A stretch of 64,000 nt of DNA from assembly GCA_034766995.1 (NCBI GenBank), contig CM068313.1, positions 24,403,012 through 24,467,011 of the forward strand, read 5' to 3'. Source of the stretch: Acanthacorydalis orientalis (Eukaryota; Arthropoda; Insecta; Megaloptera; Corydalidae). The notes beneath the pieces are model-generated. The model saw nothing but the letters and a program-made list of their open reading frames with translations, made no database searches and had not been told where the DNA came from. This document shows, in pieces, positions 26,009 to 42,578 of this stretch (position 1 is the first letter of the stretch; the number at the start of each line of letters is the position of its first letter). The position numbers were made by a program, and so were the translations under genes.

Positions 26009-26360
26009 GTTTGTGGATTTTTATAAAAATGTCTGTTCGTACATGCACCAAAAAAACCTTTTTTCGAAAACAAACTAAAAAAGCACGTAAAATGAATATG
26101 TAAAAATAATTCAAGCTGGTTTAAGTTGAAGGCGGAGCATTAAGTATCATGACAGAAATGACCTTTGTTAAAAATTGCATTTCTACATAGTATCTACCTA
26201 TATACTTGTTGAAAAACTAGTTTTTAATGTATATGAATATAACTACACTGCAAACATATTCTTTTATTATTTTATATGTACATTTCGTCTTTTCATTGCT
26301 GGAAATTCGTATCTTTGAATACATCAATAATTTTTCAACTATTCTGAATTAAAAACTCAC
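26006..26360. other. AT-rich non-coding DNA
   Basis: No feature recognised. Confidence 0.65.
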
Positions 26361-26365
26361 GTGTG

Positions 26366-26420
<55 letters not shown>

Positions 26421-26434
26421 GTGTATATATATAT
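26361..26434. repeat. (TA)n microsatellite with GTGT interruptions
   Basis: TA tract with TATGTATA and GTGTATA interruptions. Confidence 0.95.
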
Positions 26435-26704
26435 TGAATGAAACATTAATTAAAATCTGATATATTTATAATGAAATACAATATTAACATATACTTTATT
26501 CATAAAACCGAAATTTGGCAGTGTTACTGTAAGTTTAACCTTTCAAAGTCAAATAGGCTTTTAAGATCAATGTAGTCGATGGTTATTTATTTGCCAAATA
26601 ATAATATTTAAATAAAAACAAGTGAATGTTTATATTTTTTTATATTCATCACCTTGATTTTGATTTATTTTGAATCTTTTAAATAGTTAATAAAACATTG
26701 AAAT

Positions 26705-26705
<1 letters not shown>

Positions 26706-26769
<64 letters not shown>
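26706..26769. repeat. (TA)n microsatellite
   Basis: Perfect TA tract. DNA between it and 27100 is AT-rich and without a supported gene. Confidence 0.97.
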
Positions 26770-26773
<4 letters not shown>

Positions 26774-27099
26774 TTCTTATTACCTTCGTTCTGTTCTCGA
26801 AGAAGAACGGTACACACGGATACATTCTGAAAAAAGTACAGTGTTTGTTTATTAATAATAATTTACACCAATGCTCTACGTACCAGCATGTAGAAAATAA
26901 ATGAAGTACAATGTTTTTAAATAGTATCAATCATATTTGAATCTCAATTGATCTGGACCGTGCCGATAGCAAGCTAATGAGTGAGGGCTTCTCTACGATC
27001 AGATTCATGATATGTAAAATAATAAACATTATAAGAGATACAAACATCGTCCGTTATAGATGTGAAACGGAGAGGAAATAATCAGTTTGAATAAAAACC

Positions 27100-27310
27100 T
27101 CCCGCGCATGCAAAAAACGTATACAGCTGATACTGTACGCGGTATATTATCAACCGACAACAGCGGCCGAGACTTCGTGACTTCGCGCTGAACGTTTCGA
27201 CCAATCGCACCGTATCATGACATCATTTTTGACCAATTGATAGCGTGCACCATGACATCAGTGGTTATTTTTAGCACGTATATATAGTGTCTAGCACCGT
27301 AGAGTGGGTT
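27100..27310 (+). promoter_or_regulatory. Candidate RNA polymerase II promoter
   Basis: A CpG-enriched segment in very AT-rich surroundings. Two similar modules lie in tandem: CCAAT at 27201 with TGACATCA at 27218-27225, and CCAAT at 27233 with TGACATCA at 27253-27260. TGACATCA is one base from the CRE site TGACGTCA. A TATA box, TATATATAG (27279-27287), follows, so transcription would start near 27310. An ATG frame begins at 27387 with an in-frame stop (27360-27362) between the predicted start site and the ATG. Motifs and their order are seen directly; promoter activity is inference. This is the best promoter candidate in the window. Confidence 0.5.
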
Positions 27311-27386
27311 TGGTTTGAGTGCGAAACGGTGTCCGGGCAACATCATAAAACATAAAGATTAGAGCGGGCGGTGTGGATGTATTAGA

Positions 27387-27674
27387 ATGCATAATAATTT
27401 TGACAAACGAAACAGGATTAGCAGCAGCACCCGATGTGATTGTGAATATATTAATGTAAACAAAAAGTGCTGTTTTCATTGCAAATATTGTTTACACAGT
27501 TGGCATAATAATAAAAGACAATCAGACTATTCTCCTTATTGCGAGGACGATTTTTCATTGATAAAAGGACTCTTTTTTAATAAACGTTGTGTCTGTTGTT
27601 ATAGTTTGATGCGCGTTGATAGTAGTTCAAATCCTACTGGTGTCAGGAGCAGGTGGCGATACAACGCGAGGTAA
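27387..27674 (+). CDS. Candidate first coding exon, Cys-rich protein, unrecognised
   Basis: The ATG lies about 100 bp after a TATA box, with an upstream in-frame stop, so this start is credible. The 95 residues contain 10 Cys in patterned groups: CDC at 17-19, CCFHCKYC at 28-35, C52 and CVCC at 68-71. These could form a zinc-binding or disulfide-rich region, but the spacing matches no family I recognise. No signal peptide. The frame closes at TAA inside a GAG|GTAAAG string (GT at 27671-27672), a good splice donor, so the real product may continue in a downstream exon. No such exon was identified. Composition is less AT-biased than chance frames nearby. It may still be untranslated or spurious. 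Confidence 0.35.
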   Translation: MHNNFDKRNRISSSTRCDCEYINVNKKCCFHCKYCLHSWHNNKRQSDYSPYCEDDFSLIKGLFFNKRCVCCYSLMRVDSSSNPTGVRSRWRYNAR

Positions 27675-28470
<796 letters not shown>

Positions 28471-28774
28471 ATAAATGCATGTGTATGTATATAAACATGT
28501 ACGTATGTATACACACATTGAACTATTCTTCCTGTTTGTATAAATTATTTTTTATATGAAAAGCATTTTATTTGAGTAAAAAATGACCAATATGTTTTTC
28601 CATGTGTTACAACTTGCTGTATATAAAAAACTTTGAAAAGCAAAAATTAAATTAATATTAGAGAAGATTCTTATTGAATATACTATTAGAAATGAAATAT
28701 TTTTCATTTAAAATTTATGAAAATTATCCATCTTTATTACAATACACGTGAATGCATGTTTGTATGCATGATGA

Positions 28775-28810
28775 ATATATATATATAAATATATATTTAT
28801 ATATGTGTAT

Positions 28811-28883
<73 letters not shown>
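28775..28883. repeat. (TA)n microsatellite with AAAT interruptions
   Basis: About 109 bp, interrupted by TAAATA and TTTATA. DNA between it and the preceding tract is featureless. Confidence 0.97.
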
Positions 28884-28887
<4 letters not shown>

Positions 28888-29054
28888 CATTCATATACAC
28901 GAATGTACATATACACATATTTATAAGAAAAATCCTGTATTCGTTATATAAATGATATATACAAATTTATTTATTGGAAAAGGTGTATAAAACATAAATG
29001 TGATATATTCTTTTACTTATAACAACGCAGAAAAAATATGAATGTATATGTTTA

Positions 29055-29064
29055 TATGTGTGTG

Positions 29065-29132
<68 letters not shown>

Positions 29133-29150
29133 TTTACATACACACATACA
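29055..29150. repeat. (GT)n-(TA)n-(CA)n compound microsatellite, self-complementary
   Basis: GT-rich left, TA centre, CA-rich right: the left and right blocks are reverse complements of each other. Confidence 0.95.
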
Positions 29151-29690
29151 AAGTTAGTTAGAAATATGAATATAAAAAGTGTCTTCAAAAGAATTGCGGT
29201 TAGTTTTATAAGAGATTTCTTATTGAGGTTTAAATATGTATTATACATACAATAGTTAAAACGACTTATATTTATGTTGAATTGTAAAAATAAATTCATA
29301 AGGAAGTGTTGAAAAATATTAAGAATAAATCCTACACACTTTCAATATTGAAGCAATAAAGCTAGAATTCGAGTTTGTAGGTATGACCCTATTTTATTTC
29401 AAATAGAGTTTAATATCATTAAACACATAACTTATTGTAAAACAATACAAATGTTTTAAATTGAAGGAATATATTAGAACTTTATTGTTACTAGTGATTT
29501 GTTAAATCGATGTGTTCAAATTATATCCGGTTATAAACATGCGCGAATTATATTTAAAAATAATATTAAATAAATCAGCGTATTAAACCACGGAATATTT
29601 ATTTACAATCTGTTTGTTTTTTATAAAATGGAACACTGAAACAGGTTTCAGCATATATAAAGAACCCATTCTCAATTTTGTGAAATATTT

Positions 29691-29724
29691 TATTTAATAA
29701 TTATATATATATAATTATTAAATA
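29691..29724. repeat. Perfect 34-bp AT palindrome
   Basis: Half-site TATTTAATAATTATATA followed by its exact reverse complement. It uses only A and T and sits next to a (TA)n tract, so it is less surprising than a mixed-base palindrome. Confidence 0.9.
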
Positions 29725-29733
29725 ATATATATA

Positions 29734-29789
<56 letters not shown>

Positions 29790-29821
29790 TATATATATAC
29801 ACACACATACATATACATATA
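29724..29821. repeat. (TA)n-(CA)n compound microsatellite
   Basis: TA repeats with two CACACACA blocks at the right. Confidence 0.97.
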
Positions 29822-30298
29822 CTGAAAAATATTGTGTACATAATGATGGGAACTGATGTATAAAAAACTAAAATATACTACATTTACGACTAAAAAATGG
29901 TTAGTATTATCATTGACCTATTTTATCACTGATGCCCCATCCATCTGTACAACTATACTTTTATTGTTAATGCTTTTTTTTTGTAATGTTTATAACGGAA
30001 ATTTGTTAATTATAGATAGAATAGCGAATTGATATGTGTATATAAATACCACTGTCGGCGTTTATTTGATATGTTTGAATGATTTGTAAGTGGAATAAAA
30101 AAGATAAATCTTTAATTTGTTATTATACAGACATCGACGTTTTAATTCATATAATTTTTAACTTCAATAATTATATAATTTTATTGTCTTGTACTGAAGA
30201 ATAAGTTAATGTAAATAAGGATTTACATGTTGTTTATAAAATTTATCTTTCATTAACTAATTAGATTAGCATAATCACTGCCTCCATTAAACATTTTA

Positions 30299-30303
<5 letters not shown>

Positions 30304-30337
<34 letters not shown>
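30304..30337. repeat. (TA)n microsatellite
   Basis: Perfect short TA tract. DNA from 30338 to 30843 is AT-rich; a small mixed-composition patch at 30670-30810 holds no recognised feature. Confidence 0.95.
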
Positions 30338-30341
<4 letters not shown>

Positions 30342-30843
30342 TTTCTTTTGAAATTTTAATTTCTGCAGTAATGTTTTAACGCATTATTAAAATGCAGCTG
30401 TATTAATTTGATAAATTGATTAACAAATTAAAAAAAGTGTGTTTTAAAAAGTATTAAGATGATTTCTAGTAATGAACAAAAATAAATATAAAATAGATCA
30501 GAGATTAGATACAATTTTTTTTATTGACTATTTAACATTTCCGTTTACATATTTGATAGTTGTTAGTGTATTAAATTATTCACATCCAAGAATATAAAAT
30601 TATTTTAATAATTATTAAAGATACAATTTTACTTTGTTATAGTTGACTGAAACTATATATTTGTAAATCATCACTAGTGTTACGGAATCACATGGAGGCG
30701 AATGAAATTTGACAGCATAATAACTCCAATACGCCTCATTTCTTGAATCCCCTAATCCGGCCTCCTCTATTTACATATCCACTTTACCAGCCACGCCAAA
30801 TTGTTATATACTTATGTTCAATAAAATACACGGCACATACTCA

Positions 30844-30860
30844 ATATATATATAATATAT

Positions 30861-30949
<89 letters not shown>

Positions 30950-30957
30950 ATGTATAT

Positions 30958-31003
<46 letters not shown>
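30844..31003. repeat. Long interrupted (TA)n microsatellite
   Basis: About 160 bp with GTGTA, TATGTATA and TTTATA interruptions. Confidence 0.97.
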
Positions 31004-31006
<3 letters not shown>

Positions 31007-31161
31007 TTCACATTTTGTTTCTTTTATGTATTTTTTATCATATTGATCATCATTGAAATGCTTTTTATTAACGCTATAAAATTTCTTTTTATTATAGATA
31101 CATACAGTTGGTTATACATCGTACATATGTGTATTCATTTCTGTGTTTACTCATTATTTGT

Positions 31162-31163
31162 AT

Positions 31164-31234
<71 letters not shown>
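31162..31234. repeat. (CA)n-(TA)n compound microsatellite
   Basis: About 28 bp of CA followed by about 45 bp of TA. Confidence 0.97.
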
Positions 31235-31239
<5 letters not shown>

Positions 31240-31588
31240 TACACACCTGTTGACATGAAAATGTAGAAATGCTTAATATTACTTTAAACATTAGATAATA
31301 ACACTTATTTTCAAGTCAACGGAAAACGTCAACATTTTGTCTTTGTTAACTTTGCCTAAAAATTAAAATGAAGTACAAAACCGTTTGATGAAATATTCGA
31401 CACATTTTGTGATAGATAAAAAATAAATAATTGAATTAAATAAAGTTCTCACCTTTAGATATTGTATTGTTGTGTTTAAAATGAACATCAAACATTTTTT
31501 TTGAACAATTATAAGATTGAATGACAAATATTACTAAAATAAAATAACAACTAAATAATAAAATGCAAAATAAAATGTTAAATTTTAT

Positions 31589-31627
<39 letters not shown>

Positions 31628-32026
31628 TAAATAAATAAATAAAAGTGTAGCAGTATAGATTGATATTTAAACTCTAATCTGCATATGCAAGGGTGAACAC
31701 AACTATTTCTTTGTGAACACTTTATTTTAAAATTTAATAATAGAATATATTTAAAATTTAGAGTAAAAGAAAAGTTTTAATTGAAGCGAGTGTTCGAAAA
31801 CTATCAATGTTTAACAAACGTTTAGTAAGTAAATATGAGTTTCTTTGAAAACACATATTTTATTACGTACGCCCATGAAAAACTATTGTGAGTAATGCAA
31901 TAGAAGTGTAAACGTAATAACGAATTTATATGCATATATTTGCTATTTTAGTGTATGTAAATATACAAATATCAAAAATCATAAAAATTACCCACATAAA
32001 TATGTTGACATCTTTGTCATTATAAA
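31235..32026. other. AT-rich non-coding DNA
   Basis: No gene seen; interrupted by the TA tract at 31591-31623. Confidence 0.65.
31591..31623. repeat. (TA)n microsatellite
   Basis: Perfect short TA tract. Confidence 0.95.
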
Positions 32027-32164
32027 ATGGCGTTAGTGCTGCGAGTAGTTAGTTGCCTTGCATTTTTTTTATTATCCACTTCTATGTCAAAGATTTCTAG
32101 AAATATTTTTATTTCTTTTCGTTTTTTCCACTTCAATTGTATCCATAAATGTATTTTTATTTGA
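32027..32164 (+). CDS. Putative small secreted peptide or signal-peptide exon
   Basis: A 45-codon frame with an ATG in a favourable context (AAAATGG). Residues 1-19 (MALVLRVVSCLAFFLLSTS) look like an eukaryotic signal peptide: a short start with one Arg, a hydrophobic core, then small residues before a possible cleavage site. The remainder is basic and Phe/Ile-rich with two Cys, and resembles ordinary AT-rich read-through, so only the N-terminus is protein-like. It might be a first exon, but no strong donor site follows. No family is recognised, and chance is a real possibility. Confidence 0.2.
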   Translation: MALVLRVVSCLAFFLLSTSMSKISRNIFISFRFFHFNCIHKCIFI

Positions 32165-35855
<3,691 letters not shown>

Positions 35856-35859
35856 TACA

Positions 35860-35928
<69 letters not shown>

Positions 35929-35950
35929 ATGTATGTATGTATGTATTGTA
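35856..35950. repeat. (ACAT)n-(TA)n-(ATGT)n compound microsatellite
   Basis: Left ACAT repeats, TA centre and right ATGT repeats are mutually complementary. It lies 28 bp from the Helitron-like repeat. Confidence 0.95.
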
Positions 35951-35977
35951 TGTTTTAGAGAAATATTTTTTAATGTA

Positions 35978-36320
35978 CTAGGGGGCTCTGCTTCCTACTC
36001 GCTACGATCACCGAACCCCGAGGTGGTATCGCTCTCCGCTCGCAAACGCTCGCTCTTCCCTAACAAATAACAAAATTAAGTCTATAATCTGCGTAAAATA
36101 TAAGTCGTAAAATTTTATTACAAAAGTTGATAAAAATTAACAACAAAATACAATGTTAAAATGTACAACAATTTTTTTTACTCTAAAGCTTCAGTGAATA
36201 CAATTTTTTGAATAAATTTCTTATCACTTTTACATTGAAATCGTATACCCTTTTTCTTTGTAAATCGTGAGAGAGAGAGCATACATACATGTGACTGATG
36301 TCAACCAATCAAAACACGAT
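35978..36320 (-). mobile_element. Helitron-like dispersed repeat, copy 1
   Basis: Clearly homologous to 46328-46645; the TCTATAATCTGCGTAAAAT, TTAACAACAAAATACAA and CAACCAATCA blocks are shared. The plus-strand left end is a short hairpin, AGGGGGC-TCT-GCTTCCT, preceded by CTAG. Read on the minus strand the unit therefore ends hairpin, CTAG, then T, resembling a Helitron 3-prime end (CTRR followed by T), although the hairpin sits closer to the end than usual. The plus-strand right boundary near 36319 reads GA|T, compatible with a 5-prime A|TC, but is uncertain. There is no coding capacity. The GC-rich end in very AT-rich DNA supports foreign origin. Confidence 0.7.
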
Positions 36321-38088
36321 ATCAAAAATTTAATTAATTTTTTAATTAAATTGATTTTGTTCGAATTCAAATGAATATTCCATAAAACTATACTTTTAAC
36401 CAACTGACGAATTCATCAAAATGTTCATTAATTAAATGAAATCCTACGTAAAATATGTAACCTTTTCCATTGACTCCAGAACGGAATATCAGTGTTCGTG
36501 ATTGTTAAAGAATTGTGATTATTGTAAATGAGTTAAATTTAGAATAAAGTTATAAATTACCAAATTATTAAAGCGATTTATAAATAGTAAATATCATTTC
36601 TTATTTGTTCTATTATGCATCCGTATTGTGTACCGTTTGATACTTCATTTATTCTTTTAAACCTATTAGAATAGAAAAACCAAAATGTCTATATGCGTAC
36701 TTTTTAAAAAAATTCACAATTTTGTATATTTTTTAAATGAATTTCGTACTTATATGAGATCATATTTAAAAAAAATGATTATTTTTTAACAAACCAGTAC
36801 TTGTTATTAATACTTTTACTTTCCATAATATTTTAACATAAACAACATACTAAGATTTCATTTGACAGTGAATCTGTCGACTAGATTGTTAAAGATTAAA
36901 TTAATGTTGTAAAGCGTAAAAATAATGACTGTAACGAGTTTATTGAAATTAATTTTGTTAATTTTTTTTCATATATCACTAAGTAATAAGTAGAACTTTT
37001 AAAAAAAATATTGTATTCAGTATAATTGTTTGTCTTTCGAAATTACCCATCCGTATTAAATTTTAATTTATTTATCAAACATTTATCATATTCCACTGAT
37101 CTATTTGCCAAAGAAATTATATTTCAAGCCCGTCAGACTTCACAGCATGCGGTTTGCATGTTTTCATCGTTAAATATTTATTTTTAATAACTAAAAACCG
37201 ATCTGTAATTTAGAAGCGTTAATATAAACAAACAATAGTCCACATTCGTTTCAGACGCCAGTAGCCGAACGAAAATGAATCGTCTGACCATCTTCGCATT
37301 CAGATGTAAAATTTATAGGAAATCATTTGATTAGCAAGGAATGCAAATTGTATTTAATCAAGTAATCAATTTTTGATCACATTAATAAATATATTTATTG
37401 TCTGATGACAATAGTTATTAATTTACTATAGATTTCAGTTTATGGATAAGTAGTAATTATTATAAAATACTATTTTGCTTCGTAAAAAAAAAAACATATA
37501 ACACGATTTGTTATATCAACAAATATCCGTTTAGGTTAAGAAAACTAAGACTTTGATCTACATTGAATTACAAAAAGAATACATTATGTTACCTGCGATT
37601 TGTAATATTGATTCATTGGCTGCATATAAAGATTCCTGCGGCGAAAACCAGTTATTTCAAAGGCAGATTTCTGACCGCCGTATAGCAAAGCCATTAGCAA
37701 TTATTGCCAACCGTATTATTAACATATATGCATTACTAGTGTGTATGAACGTTACATTTTCTATTGTATAAGCAGGATATTACTGTTACTTTAGATCTAG
37801 ACGAAATAATTATTGTCTAGAGATATTATTTAAATTGTAATGATATGCTTTAAAATATTCTTATATTGGTTACGGAATGTATTTAATTTATAATTGTGAA
37901 TTCTTTACACGAATACAATAAAAAATAAATAATACGCATTTATTTAGTTTTAATACTGTAATTGATACTTTAATGCAAACATTTAAAATAAGTGGTATAT
38001 TTGAAAGTACGTGTAGCTATACCCGGGAGCATTTTATATAAAAATGTATGAAATATTGTTAATGTTCAAAAAAAAAATGAAAATGTTA
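36321..38088. other. AT-rich DNA, small mixed-composition patches
   Basis: A patch at 37240-37310 has more CpG. An open frame at 37553-37771 (+) starts at TTG and includes SLAAYKDSCGENQLFQRQIS, but no family is recognised and no signals support it. No other feature. Confidence 0.5.
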
Positions 38089-38123
38089 TGTATATATATA
38101 TATATATACACACATACACACAC
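38089..38123. repeat. (TA)n-(CA)n compound microsatellite
   Basis: Short TA then CA repeats. Confidence 0.93.
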
Positions 38124-38463
38124 TATTAGTGTGCTTACATGTTCTATTAATTGATCAGTTTTTATCAAGTGAAAGAGATGCTAAAACATTATCAATTTTA
38201 TTTAAAAACTGAATAATTTTCAAATTCTGATATTTTACAATTTCATAAATATTCAGTGTATGTAAAAGTAGGATAAAAAATATATACATACGAGTACATA
38301 TGTTGAATACAAGCTATATTTTTATTGTGATTTATGAAGTAGTTTAATTATTAAAGCAGAATGTCAGTGTAACATTAAACTATCGAGTGTAAGATTAATA
38401 CTACCGAAAGGAAAATCAAACTAAATCTTTGCAAAGCACTGACTGGCTACCTCAAACTACCGC

Positions 38464-38465
<2 letters not shown>

Positions 38466-38530
<65 letters not shown>
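38466..38530. repeat. (TA)n microsatellite
   Basis: Perfect TA tract followed by TTTATTTA repeats. Confidence 0.97.
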
Positions 38531-38535
<5 letters not shown>

Positions 38536-41335
38536 TTATATTTATTTATTCCAAAACTAAGTTTAAAGCAAATTGAAAGTTTTTCATGTTTATTTTTGTT
38601 TGATTTATATTTGTCCGTTCATTTAAAATGTGAGGGTCTTCCGTCATTTTAAATGTGTATATTAAAAATTATTCGATTTGTCATTAATAAAATACAGTTA
38701 GGAGTTTAATTTTATATTGGTGATATTGTTATTTCAAACAGAAAATCAATGTTGAACCTGTTGTCAATAAGTAACTTCTATTTATTTAAGTAATATATTC
38801 TGATGTACAAAAAACATTCTCTAAATGTCATTGAGATGTTATAAAAGATCAGCTAAATCGAAAACAATTCACGATATCAATAATACTGTGCGATATAGTT
38901 ATTGCGTTTCATTATAAACGAATGTACAAATAAGGATAATATATTTTAAAAAGTAATGTGTTCAATTACTATTTTATATTTCTATTATCTAAATAATTAT
39001 CACTTGTATTCTTCTTTATTCATCAGTCCACTAGAAGCGAGTGATTCATTAGTAAAACCGCATTAGGCAAACCACTGATGGATTTTGACGGGTGCTCTTA
39101 GTAAATCCAATAAACCGCATACGAGATATAAGACGAAAACATTGCCGTAACATATCTGCACGAAGATCGCATAAAGGTCTGCTTTGTTATTTATTTGACA
39201 TGTAAATTGGAGAGCATTTTGAACAGACAAGTTTTTCGTAACTCGTTTCTTATTTTTTCTTTCATTTTATCATCGCTAATAGCTTGCATATGTTAATGCG
39301 CTGCTTTTGGCGGAATATTTTAAAAATAGATATGTTGCGTTTTCGTATTTTACTTGTTTATATAAAGTCTGTTTCAATCGTATTTTTTTAATTGATATTA
39401 CAGTCTTCAAGAATGATATTTATTTAGAACATACATGTCGTTTTCGATATACAAGTTTTGTTTTTAAATGGATGAATTAAAATGGTATCTTTTTATCTTT
39501 ATATACAATCAAATAATGAGAACTGTTATCTAAAAGGAAAATTATGTACTTTTTTCAATTAAATTGCGCATTTTAATTTTGTACACTTTGAAAATGTTCC
39601 ATTGATATCATTTTTAAATATGTAAAATGATTTTCTTGAAAAAATATTGTAATATATTGTAAATATTTTTTTTAAAAAAAAACGATTCTATAACATCAGT
39701 CATCAACGAAGAGAAATATTTAACTACTGAAATAATTTTATTTTGTTTTATTATATAGTTTAATTGAAACATTATTGTTTTTAAAATTATTAAAAAATAT
39801 CAATAAGTTTAAATTAAATTAAATAATGTAATAAAAAACAAATATTAATGGTATGTTTGAAATTTGGCTTACTTTTAAGAAGTTGTAATAGCACGTTTGA
39901 TTTGGTTTGTTTTATATTCAGTGAAGGGAATATAGTTGAAATTCGAAAGTTTATTTATGTGTAACCCCTGCAGTCAACTATTTTTTTTAGTGGATGGAAT
40001 TAAAATGTGGCTGTAACATGATACGATATTTCGAATTGTTTGAAATATTTCATATTACGTATTAAAAAAGGTTTTATATTTGCGAATTTAGTTTGTAAGT
40101 AAATCCAATTATACAACAGCGGATGAAAATATTTATTCTTGTTGTGTTGTAATGAATAATTTAGTCTAAGATTTATATTCGATCTGTATTCACTGAGCAG
40201 TTTATTATAAATTCAGTAATTTAAGTAAATTCGTTTGTGTTGACCTCGAACAATTGATAAAAGAGAGAAATAGGTGTTTTATTTTAATGTTTGTATTTAA
40301 CTGATTGATATTAATTGGTATGTCAGACTACATTTGCATACAACAAGATAGCCTTGTTGAGTTTTATGGTAGATGAGCAAGATGATGATGATGGATTAGA
40401 TTAAACATAATTACGTTAAAAAGATCCAAACAGTACTTACAAATTACAATAAATGGTACTCATCAAAATATCAGATCTTAATGGGTCTTAATGAGTTTAA
40501 ATGTCGTAGAGATGCTAATAATTGATTTTTTTTGTATCGCCATTCTTTCAGTATTTAAATTTTACATTAATTATAGTGAACGTAAGACATGCATTAAAAG
40601 TACATTTAGTTTAGTGTTGATTAATGAATGGCGTAAGATTTCATCACTGTGTGAATAATATTGATAAGGAATATTAATTTTCAGCTTTTTTAACTGGATA
40701 AAATACACACTATTAAAACTGATTAGATTTAAAATCATGCAGTTTTAAAATTATGAACATTATTTTAATAATACTGTACATAAATCAACCAATGTTTTTA
40801 TTTATGTAAACATATTTTCTCCAATATGTCGTATGTAAATAATTTAGAGAAATTTATAATGTTTTCAATTTTAAATAAGTGATATTTTGTGAGAATAACT
40901 AACAGGCTAAAAACGATAGTCTACAAAATATATATGTTGTATTTTTTTAACTTAATTTTTACATAAAAACCCAGAATATTACATCAAAAGATTTGTCAAT
41001 TAAATGTAACACTTGCAGATGTTTTTTTATCCGGTAATTTATTTTTGAATTGAATATATATTCTCAATTCATAGAAATACATCGAATGTTTGAATAATAA
41101 TAGTACAAGATTCTTCTTTTATAGACATATTCCACAGTTTTAGAAAGTACATAGCAACGTGTTGATCTGATTTTCTATTATTGGTGATCATTGATTATTG
41201 GAAACATTGTAATTGAAATGAAATAAACGAGAAAAATATAAACATATATAATAAGAAATATATTCATATTTTCAGATATATTTATAATGAATTATAAACC
41301 TTTCTTACTACAAATAATACTATACTTTATGCAAC
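38531..41335. other. AT-rich non-coding DNA
   Basis: No gene supported over 2.8 kb. A mixed-composition patch at 39010-39260 shares 22 of 24 bases (TTCTTCTTTATTC start, AGTCCACT end; 39009-39032) with 47003-47026. The rest is featureless. Confidence 0.6.

Positions 41336-41401
<66 letters not shown>
41336..41401. repeat. (TA)n-(GT)n compound microsatellite
   Basis: TA tract ending in GTATGTGTGTGTG. Confidence 0.97.
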
Positions 41402-42578
41402 CATTCGGTTTGTTATTATTTTCACTTTCAGTTACATAATCAATGTTTGTGAAATTAACATGTCATGTTAAAATCTCATTAAATTAAAGTATCCGAGAAA
41501 CCATCAATATTTTTAGACGTTGAATGGCATTCCACAAAAAATAATTTTGGACTCGCATCAAATATTTTCACTCCCTACACACAAACACTCACACAACGAC
41601 GGATGTGTGTACTCTCTAGTGGTGGTCTGGCATCACTCGATCCAAATTTAAAATGTAAAATAAAACTATGGGAAGAAAGAAAGAAAGAAGTAAGACCGTT
41701 GAATGTTGATGGATATCATGTGCGTGAAACGAAGCACAGACTATCCTCAACACTGTTTAACCAGGCTTGATTAGTGGCTGCATTCATCAATGTCCCAATG
41801 GACTGAACGATATATATTTTCGTTATTTATTAACATAACGCACTTATAGTCAAGTGTGGTATTATTTTAAATTTCTTAATTAAATTTGTGACAGATGTAT
41901 TTTTTATGTCATCTTTTATGTTTAAATATGTTATTTATTTTAATTTGTTCGTTGTCGTCTCGTTAATTCTTGTCGATGTTAATTAATAATCGTCATTAAT
42001 TTATTCGTTCAATATTCAAACACAGCGATGTATATTTTTAGATATTTATACATTGGATTGAAATGATCTCTATCAGAAAGCACTGATTTTTAACGAAATA
42101 TTATTTTTTCATCTACTTACTTGAAAATTGGCTTATCTATTATGTTTTTTTTTACTAGATGCTATATATTAGTTTATAAAATTATATATAAAACTAAAAC
42201 GGAACGTGAGGGCTAACTTATTAATTTATGCATGGCGTTTCAATCGGGCTATTTTTATTTACGTATCGATAAAAATACATCCATTTTCTTATATGTACAT
42301 TAAGTGCAACCTTGACTTAAGTTGTTTAACCTTTGTTGTATACTTTAATGTCAAGTGAAATTTATATAATTGTGTGAAATTGTTAGAAAACAAAATACTG
42401 AAAAACAAGGCCAAATAAATGAAATATTTTAAGAATCGAATAAAGCCAGTAATCTATTGCGTATAAAATAAAACTGTCAATTTGTCCTCTCGTTTTTGGA
42501 TATATAAAGATTATTACAACGTTTAATATATTTTAAAGAAATATTTGTAGAGCATTAATGAAAGAAGATGCGAATTTA

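Larger units (their letters stand above)
29151..30303. other. AT-rich DNA with a TA array and palindrome
   Basis: Holds the 34-bp palindrome at 29691-29724 and the microsatellite at 29724-29821. No gene supported. Confidence 0.65.

Noticed and set aside
27291..27479. 62-codon minus-strand frame over the candidate promoter
   Set aside because: It overlaps the TATA box and start region on the opposite strand and has no supporting signals. The plus-strand reading is better supported.
27600..27650. tRNA-like B-box (AGTTCAAATCC) near 27624
   Set aside because: The T-arm does not pair properly, no A-box at the right distance was found, and no acceptor stem closes. Probably chance within the candidate exon.
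29691..29724. 34-bp palindrome as a replication origin or recombination site
   Set aside because: It is pure A/T and next to a TA array, where long palindromes arise easily. Nothing else supports a functional site.
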